The notes under the pieces were generated by a model, which was given only the letters and a program-made list of their open reading frames with translations, had not been told where the DNA came from and ran no database searches. Positions 60,301-64,000 of a stretch of DNA of 64,000 bases are shown here, piece after piece; positions within the stretch are counted from its first letter, which is position 1; every line of letters starts with the position of its first letter. The stretch spans positions 1 through 64,000 of the forward strand of contig CACXIP010000006.1 of the NCBI GenBank assembly GCA_902767775.1, read 5' to 3'. The position numbers were made by a program, and so were the translations under genes. This stretch comes from an uncultured Prevotellaceae bacterium (lineage in GTDB: Bacteria > Bacteroidota > Bacteroidia > Bacteroidales > Bacteroidaceae).

Positions 60301-60760
60301 GGCTGACATGCAGTGAGGGTGAAAGGCCGATGAGGGCCTCGGAGAGTGAACTCACCGAGAGGTCTTTCAACTCCTCGGGGTTGATGACCTCGACTGCACC
60401 CGTCACGTTCTTCTGCTTCAGGGCACCGTAGCCTACGACGACGACGTCATCAAGGGCGTTCTCCTCTTCCTGCAGGATGATGTTGGGATTGTTCAGGTTG
60501 CTGACCACCTGGGTCTGGTAACCGATATAAGAGACTTTTATCTTCTTGCCATTGGGCACCTCAAGGGTGAAGTTGCCGTCAAGGTCGGTGATGGTGGCAA
60601 TCTTGTTGTCGCCGTCCACTGTCACCGTGGCACCGATGATGGGCAGGTTCTCCGCATCGACCACGGTGCCCTTCACGGTCTTGGTCTGGGCAAAGACGGG
60701 CATGCTCATGACAGCCATCAGCAGCACCAGACATATTTTGAAATATTTAAACTGATTCAT
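57338..60760 (-). CDS. SusC/RagA-like TonB-dependent outer membrane transporter
   Basis: A 1140-residue protein: signal peptide (FKICLVLLMAVMSMPVFAQ), carboxypeptidase-D regulatory-like domain (VKGTVVDAENLPIIGATV), TonB box region (LDDVVVVGYGALKQKNVTGAVEVI), plug (PLYVIDDFVYQDG, VESITILKDAAAAIYGAYGAYGVILVKTKRG) and a 22-strand barrel. It imports glycan pieces across the outer membrane with TonB energy. SusD follows 36 bp later. Confidence 0.95.
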   Translation of the reverse strand: MNQFKYFKICLVLLMAVMSMPVFAQTKTVKGTVVDAENLPIIGATVTVDGDNKIATITDLDGNFTLEVPNGKKIKVSYIGYQTQVVSNLNNPNIILQEEENALDDVVVVGYGALKQKNVTGAVEVINPEELKDLSVSSLSEALIGLSPSLHVSLPSTGRPGENATITIRAASDAVALLPKTDMNGAAAGANIDPRPLYVIDDFVYQDGDKGEEEFNNLDVDEVESITILKDAAAAIYGAYGAYGVILVKTKRGQAGKPRISYQTQMGYVDAVKHAEMLDGYNYGRIYNAAKAAQVLQDNKTPDRLIDFFQADELEQMRSTNYNLLDKYWSSSLSQRHSINVNGGNEKATYFAGVTYQTQDGNIGKLDYNRWNYRAGITANINKYVKATLSVSGDDSHKNMHQTSNSGGGNQEDYLYMMKNPSYVPDEINGYPIYHSGMENNPSFQNYYNYKSLYDSQNNREQRTNSMSIQGSLEADFGFIKPLQGLRARVTYSRNVGNSHDNRIQMENRVYRVKNRGGSGHHLYVTDPNAIINNIADDPLDPLSIYDEVSLEGFRYTSFDNLEERVLNSGQSSRIVNNMNRSSSYQLNFMLIYGRKFGQHDISGTFSVERGENESSWMNTEATHPLPFTDGTSNSMADDSQMTPTWGKSDGGNLAYIGRFNYAYADRYLFEFLIRSQASAAKFAPENYWGAFPSFSAGWVISEEKWFPKEKWKIDFLKLRASYGIMGRDNVDAWRWLQLYSYNPNRGTIFGTDITKESARAFQLPEKSGTNRDLHWDKNIKTNVGIDVRALDGRLSVSLDAYYDRNREMFALPNANYMPGTAGTYPAPENYSEMDLWGMEAIVGWRQRFNKDMYLSARLGFSIDDNKVKKYYWDVNPRLNSIVYGERSDRGLWGLSCMGMFRSYQQIEEYFQKYHITNYLGLSQSQVHPGMLIYEDVRGPKDDNGNWTGPDGIVNESEDIVQISKRQNNPYRSNLNLTFVWKSLSLNATFQGEWGAYRMMPGMYQESFGSLETTNVSVMWNDMFIYEDVLDAQGSVIAAANPNGRWPNFGYTKSNVNSKTSTYWRMSAAEILLRNISLAYTLPKNWVKSIGLSTIRLNVTVQNAFSLYNACPGGYWNTFAGTYGSYPVTRKITMGLNVTF

Positions 60761-60816
60761 CGTGTTGATTGTTGGTTATAGCATGGTGAATGGTTGGGTT
60801 GTTTTCTCCATAGGAC

Positions 60817-62325
60817 TTAGGGAAGCCAGCGGGGGTCGCCGCCGCGGTTGACCACAATCTCATATTCCTGGGGAGTGAAGTCGATGCCGCCGTTGGGCTT
60901 CGTGAAGTCAATCTCTTGTTCCACGTTGCCCTTGAACTGCGGGTCGTAGACAGAGGCAAAGGGTGCTTTTCCGGAGTCGAGCATGTTGTTGTTGCGGTTC
61001 AGGTCATCCTGACGCGGACTCCAGAGGAAGTTGAAACGGTAGGTCTTTGAACCCATATCCATTCGGTAGAGCTGTGCCACATCGTAGAAAATGCAGTGGT
61101 CGACGATGAGCGACAAGTCGTTGCCACTGGTATTGTTGACAAAGCGCCACCCTGTGTAGGTCTTGCTGAAGGTTGTGTTGCGGAATATCCACGACTGGCT
61201 CTTGTAGTCGGCGCTGTAGCTGCCGAAAGTCTTGGCAGGCTGGGCGTTCGACGGGTGGTTGTATCGGATGAAGCAGGCGGCTTCGTTGTCCACCACATTA
61301 TAAATAGTGCTGTTCTCTATCAGAATGTTTTTCACAGCCTTGCCTGCTTTGTAGAGGTTGATGAAACCGATATTCGACTTCGTCTCGTTCTTCATCTGCA
61401 CGATACAGTTGCTGACAGTGAAATACCAGAAGGCGCAGTTGAGCTCGTTGTCATAGAGCATGGCATGAGGCAGGTTCTTGAACCAGCAGTTGGCGATGTA
61501 GATGGGGTCCTCGACCATGTAGTGCCCCTTCGACAACGATGGGTTTTTGTCTGCAATGTTGTAGGGCCAGTTGTTTTCCACCTTGATGGCGTCGGGAGCC
61601 GTCTTCGACATGGCGATGAAACCGCCGGCGGTGCAATCGGTCATGTCGAAATTGATATATTTCACCTTTAGGGTGCTCCAGGTCTCAAAATGTCCGTCGC
61701 CTGTCATGTTGACCACTGGACGGTGTACCTTGTCGCCACGGAAAGTCAGTTTGTGGTATTGGAAATCCACGTTGCCGCTCAGTGTGTAAACACCGTTGGC
61801 CTCAAGGTCGATAGCCACCTCCTCTCCCACGGAGTCGATGGGGTGGGAGGCGAGGTAGGAACTGATTTCCTCACCGCTGGGAATGGTCAACACCGAGGGA
61901 ACGAGGGTAGAGAAGTCGTACACGCTCTCAGTAGCGGCATCGCTGTTGCCCAGATTTTTGTTGCCCAAGGTGCGCATTGTCATCTTGTATTTGGAATCCT
62001 CAGTCACAGAGACAGTGAATTTCGAGCCGTCGACAATTTTCTTGTCGTAGCCATCGATAATCACGGGGTTAGCAGGGTCGTCCACATTCATGAACGTCAC
62101 TTCATGCCCGTCGGCACCTGCCACAGTAGGCCAACTAACGGTGGCCGTCTTGCCGTCGGTGCTGACGATAAATGAAATACTGTCTTGGATGGGTGTCTTC
62201 ATTTGGGTATTGGTCACACCCAAGTTAAAGCCGTCGGGCGAGTCATAACCCTCGGCGCAACCACCCAGCAGCAGGATGCACAGCACATACAGTGATGCAT
62301 GCCATTTCTTGGTTTGGTTTTTCAT
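60817..62325 (-). CDS. Surface lipoprotein, DUF4957/DUF5123-like pectin-locus protein
   Basis: A 502-residue lipoprotein (lipobox LLLGGC). Residues about 40-130 look like a fibronectin-III-type domain (DGKTATVSWPTVAGADGHEVTFMN). The rest is a right-handed beta-helix-like region with repeated strands (TFRGDKVHRPVVNMTG, IYIANCWFKNLPHAMLYDN, ILIENSTIYNVVDNEA) and the end GGDPRWLP seen in such SusCD-linked proteins. I expect it to bind pectin or its fragments at the cell surface; it has no obvious lyase residues. It precedes SusC by 56 bp. Confidence 0.65.
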   Translation of the reverse strand: MKNQTKKWHASLYVLCILLLGGCAEGYDSPDGFNLGVTNTQMKTPIQDSISFIVSTDGKTATVSWPTVAGADGHEVTFMNVDDPANPVIIDGYDKKIVDGSKFTVSVTEDSKYKMTMRTLGNKNLGNSDAATESVYDFSTLVPSVLTIPSGEEISSYLASHPIDSVGEEVAIDLEANGVYTLSGNVDFQYHKLTFRGDKVHRPVVNMTGDGHFETWSTLKVKYINFDMTDCTAGGFIAMSKTAPDAIKVENNWPYNIADKNPSLSKGHYMVEDPIYIANCWFKNLPHAMLYDNELNCAFWYFTVSNCIVQMKNETKSNIGFINLYKAGKAVKNILIENSTIYNVVDNEAACFIRYNHPSNAQPAKTFGSYSADYKSQSWIFRNTTFSKTYTGWRFVNNTSGNDLSLIVDHCIFYDVAQLYRMDMGSKTYRFNFLWSPRQDDLNRNNNMLDSGKAPFASVYDPQFKGNVEQEIDFTKPNGGIDFTPQEYEIVVNRGGDPRWLP

Positions 62326-62572
62326 TGTGAAGTAGTTTTTTATTAGTCAATTGATTTGTTTTCTCGTTATTTAGGTTGTGTCTCTCTTGTCATTAAGTGC
62401 ACAAAAATACAAAAAAATGTGATATCATGTATGTTTTTATTCCTAAAAAGGAAAAAAAACTTTCAAATTCTTAAAAAAGACTACTTTTTCCCGCCAGTAT
62501 GGCGAATTTTTGCTTATTTGACATCAGTCAGAACACACCAAAGTGTGAATGGTGCTGAGGTATTGCCAGATG
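62326..62572. other. Gap between the lyase and lipoprotein genes
   Basis: It holds a minus-strand -7 box (TATTTTTG, 62409-62402), a CACAC/GTGTG hairpin (62534-62547) and a TGACATC/GATGTCA pair (62519-62525, 62569-62575) that overlaps the lyase stop. No gene is visible. Confidence 0.5.
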
Positions 62573-64000
62573 TCAGTTTTTGATGATTTTGAAACTGTGT
62601 GTGTGGTCTTCAATGTCGGTCACCCGCATCACATAGGTCTCCTGTGCCCTCAATGTGGTGACTTTCTTGCCGTCAAGGGTGAAGAACTCACGGCTCTTCA
62701 CTTGTATGCTGCTTTCATGCCATGCAGGGGAGATGGCTGTGGCGGCATCGGCAGTGATGGCTATGCCAAACCGCTGTGTGAAAGTTGTCTTGCCGTCGTC
62801 GACAGTGACATTTACATAGGCGATACCTTGGCTGTCGGGTTGTATGGCATGTATGGTCAGTGTGCTGCCGCTGATGCTGGGAGCAATCATGCCGTATCCC
62901 TGTTCATCGAGGCTGAAGGTAGGAGTTGCTGATTTGCCGTTTTGACCATAGAAACCTGCAAAGTGGGGCTTCAGGTCGATGGTGCCGCTGGAGTTGGGCT
63001 GAATCATAAGATAGGGATGAGACATAAACTCAAGATAGTCTTCCAACAGTGTGTAGCCATCATGGTCGGGGTCACCATTGTTGTCTGCGGTGGATGGGTC
63101 ACTGCCAGTTAGTTGCTCCCACCAGTTGGGCATGCCGTCCTGGTCGGTGTCCCAATTGGAGGGTCGTGTCTCTTCGGGATACACTTCCCATCCTTTGCCT
63201 TCAGCATGTTCGGTGATGTCTGCCTCGGTGTCGATTTCACCTTTGATACCGGATTTGGAACCGACATATGTATAGGTACCATCAATGGTCTCACGTATGT
63301 TGCGCACATGCTGTTCGTCGCGCATGGGCATGATGGCACCGCTGTAACTGGTCACCACCTTCAGGGCATCTTGGGCGGTGTGGATGACGGCATACGAGGG
63401 GAAGAAAGGCTCGTTGACGATGGTCTCATATTTGGGTCCGGGGTCGCCGTTGGAGAGCACCACATTGTAGGTCACGTTCTTGGCGTCCTGTGTTAGTGTG
63501 TGGTTCTTGTTCTCCCGGATGTTGCCGTGGACGTATGCCCGCCACGTGCTTTCCGGATGTCCTACATTTTCGTAGTTTTGTGTGAAGAGCACGGTATGGC
63601 GGGTGTCTGGTCCCATTTTGTAGTAGTTGTTCACGAAATTCACCTCATGGCAGTTGCCGTCTGTGGTGCGTCTGTTCCAATTGTACACGACGTTGTTGAA
63701 GATGTCCATTTGGCCGATAGCACGGTTCTCACCATCCATGCCACCACCCAAGCTCCAGTTCCTGCCCTCGCAGTTGACCAGCAGGTTGTGATGCCATGAG
63801 CCAATCTTTCCGTCGATGGTGGCTGCATAACCATGGTTGGTGCCGTCGGCATAGTTCTTATGACCGGCGATGCCAAGTGCCTCACTGATGATGGAGTATT
63901 GGAAGGAGATGTTTTTCGCACCTCTTCCGCTGACGGTCTCATCGGTGCCCCAGGCTGCCGTACAGTGGTCGACAATGGCATGGTCGGCACCGCTCATGCC
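62573..64000 (-). CDS. Pectate lyase (PL1-like), 5' end outside the window
   Basis: At least 475 residues; the frame is open at the right edge, so the N-terminus and signal peptide are missing. The right-handed beta-helix part has AIVDHCTAAWGTDETVSG, NISFQYSIISEAL, SWHHNLLVNCEGRNW and NNVVYNWNRRTT, as in PL1 pectate lyases. A calcium-loop segment follows (DTDQDGMPNWWEQLTGSDPSTADNNGDPDHDGYTLLEDYLEF). Then comes a beta domain and a tail ending TYVMRVTDIEDHTHSFKIIKN. It would cleave polygalacturonate upstream of the SusCD system. A shorter internal start is not needed. Confidence 0.8.
   Translation of the reverse strand, partial: GMSGADHAIVDHCTAAWGTDETVSGRGAKNISFQYSIISEALGIAGHKNYADGTNHGYAATIDGKIGSWHHNLLVNCEGRNWSLGGGMDGENRAIGQMDIFNNVVYNWNRRTTDGNCHEVNFVNNYYKMGPDTRHTVLFTQNYENVGHPESTWRAYVHGNIRENKNHTLTQDAKNVTYNVVLSNGDPGPKYETIVNEPFFPSYAVIHTAQDALKVVTSYSGAIMPMRDEQHVRNIRETIDGTYTYVGSKSGIKGEIDTEADITEHAEGKGWEVYPEETRPSNWDTDQDGMPNWWEQLTGSDPSTADNNGDPDHDGYTLLEDYLEFMSHPYLMIQPNSSGTIDLKPHFAGFYGQNGKSATPTFSLDEQGYGMIAPSISGSTLTIHAIQPDSQGIAYVNVTVDDGKTTFTQRFGIAITADAATAISPAWHESSIQVKSREFFTLDGKKVTTLRAQETYVMRVTDIEDHTHSFKIIKN

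Overview
The window looks like chromosome of an anaerobic Bacteroidota, most likely Prevotellaceae (Prevotella/Segatella type). Supporting signs: promoters of the Bacteroidota form TTTG-N19-21-TAnnTTTG in front of many genes, a SusC/SusD pair in a pectin/arabinan utilisation locus, secreted proteins ending in the Prevotella-like tail '(K)GIYIVNGKKV', a ferredoxin-linked 2-oxoacid oxidoreductase, a two-subunit PyrD/PyrK and a porphyromonad-type agmatine deiminase. There are no rRNA or tRNA genes, no transposase, no phage block and no CRISPR array. Genes are GC-rich and intergenic DNA is AT-rich; two AT-rich coding islands stand out (about 19660-20010 and 40310-41890).

Layout. 1-545: non-coding, with an 87-bp tandem repeat in which each unit carries a promoter. 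546-9499: probable envelope/peptidoglycan cluster (glycosyltransferase-HIT-like-SpoIID fusion, two AmpG-like transporters, a transglutaminase-like protein). 15504-9677 (minus): GH127-type arabinofuranosidase translationally coupled to agmatine deiminase, N-carbamoylputrescine amidase and CutC. 15637-20009: L,D-transpeptidase, secreted nuclease, secreted dockerin-like protein with a foreign-looking tail; then a gene remnant (20342-20809). 21029-24789: Nif3, zinc-ribbon coiled coil, lactaldehyde dehydrogenase. 24790-25181: repeats and a perfect 36-bp-arm palindrome. 25182-30730: DjlA-like chaperone, HsdR_N-like nuclease fold, holA, HTH regulator, pyrK-pyrD. 30933-33871 (minus): aroC, SlyD-like FKBP, Fe-S aldo/keto reductase. 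39172-34036 (minus): ffh, folD, a 59-residue TPR-like protein, ferredoxin and the three subunits of a 2-oxoacid oxidoreductase as one run ended by a strong terminator. 40241-39300: phosphodiesterase. 41886-40310: cohesin-like secreted protein plus a 68-residue peptide. 46328-42119 (minus): Phe/Tyr operon. 46369-64000: TPR and Sel1 proteins and the pectin/arabinan locus (KdgF-like cupin, PL10-epimerase fusion, GH51, Lrp regulator, SusD, SusC, DUF4957/5123-type lipoprotein, PL1 lyase cut by the window end).

Two observations stand out. (1) Upstream of pheA lies a complete ribosome-mediated attenuator: a perfect promoter, a 25-codon leader peptide with the run TYYYFYFYF, an antiterminator arm inside the leader gene and a terminator before pheA. 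It would control pheA, an aminotransferase, DAHP synthase-chorismate mutase and tyrA according to Phe/Tyr-tRNA charging. (2) Many gene boundaries carry short tandem repeats with a 7-, 8- or 9-bp unit. One nonamer family (TCCGACNNG) is both intergenic and in frame inside genes, where it encodes Ser-Asp-x repeats, and several arrays supply the stop or start codon of the adjacent gene.

All family assignments are from reading the translated sequences; no database search was run.
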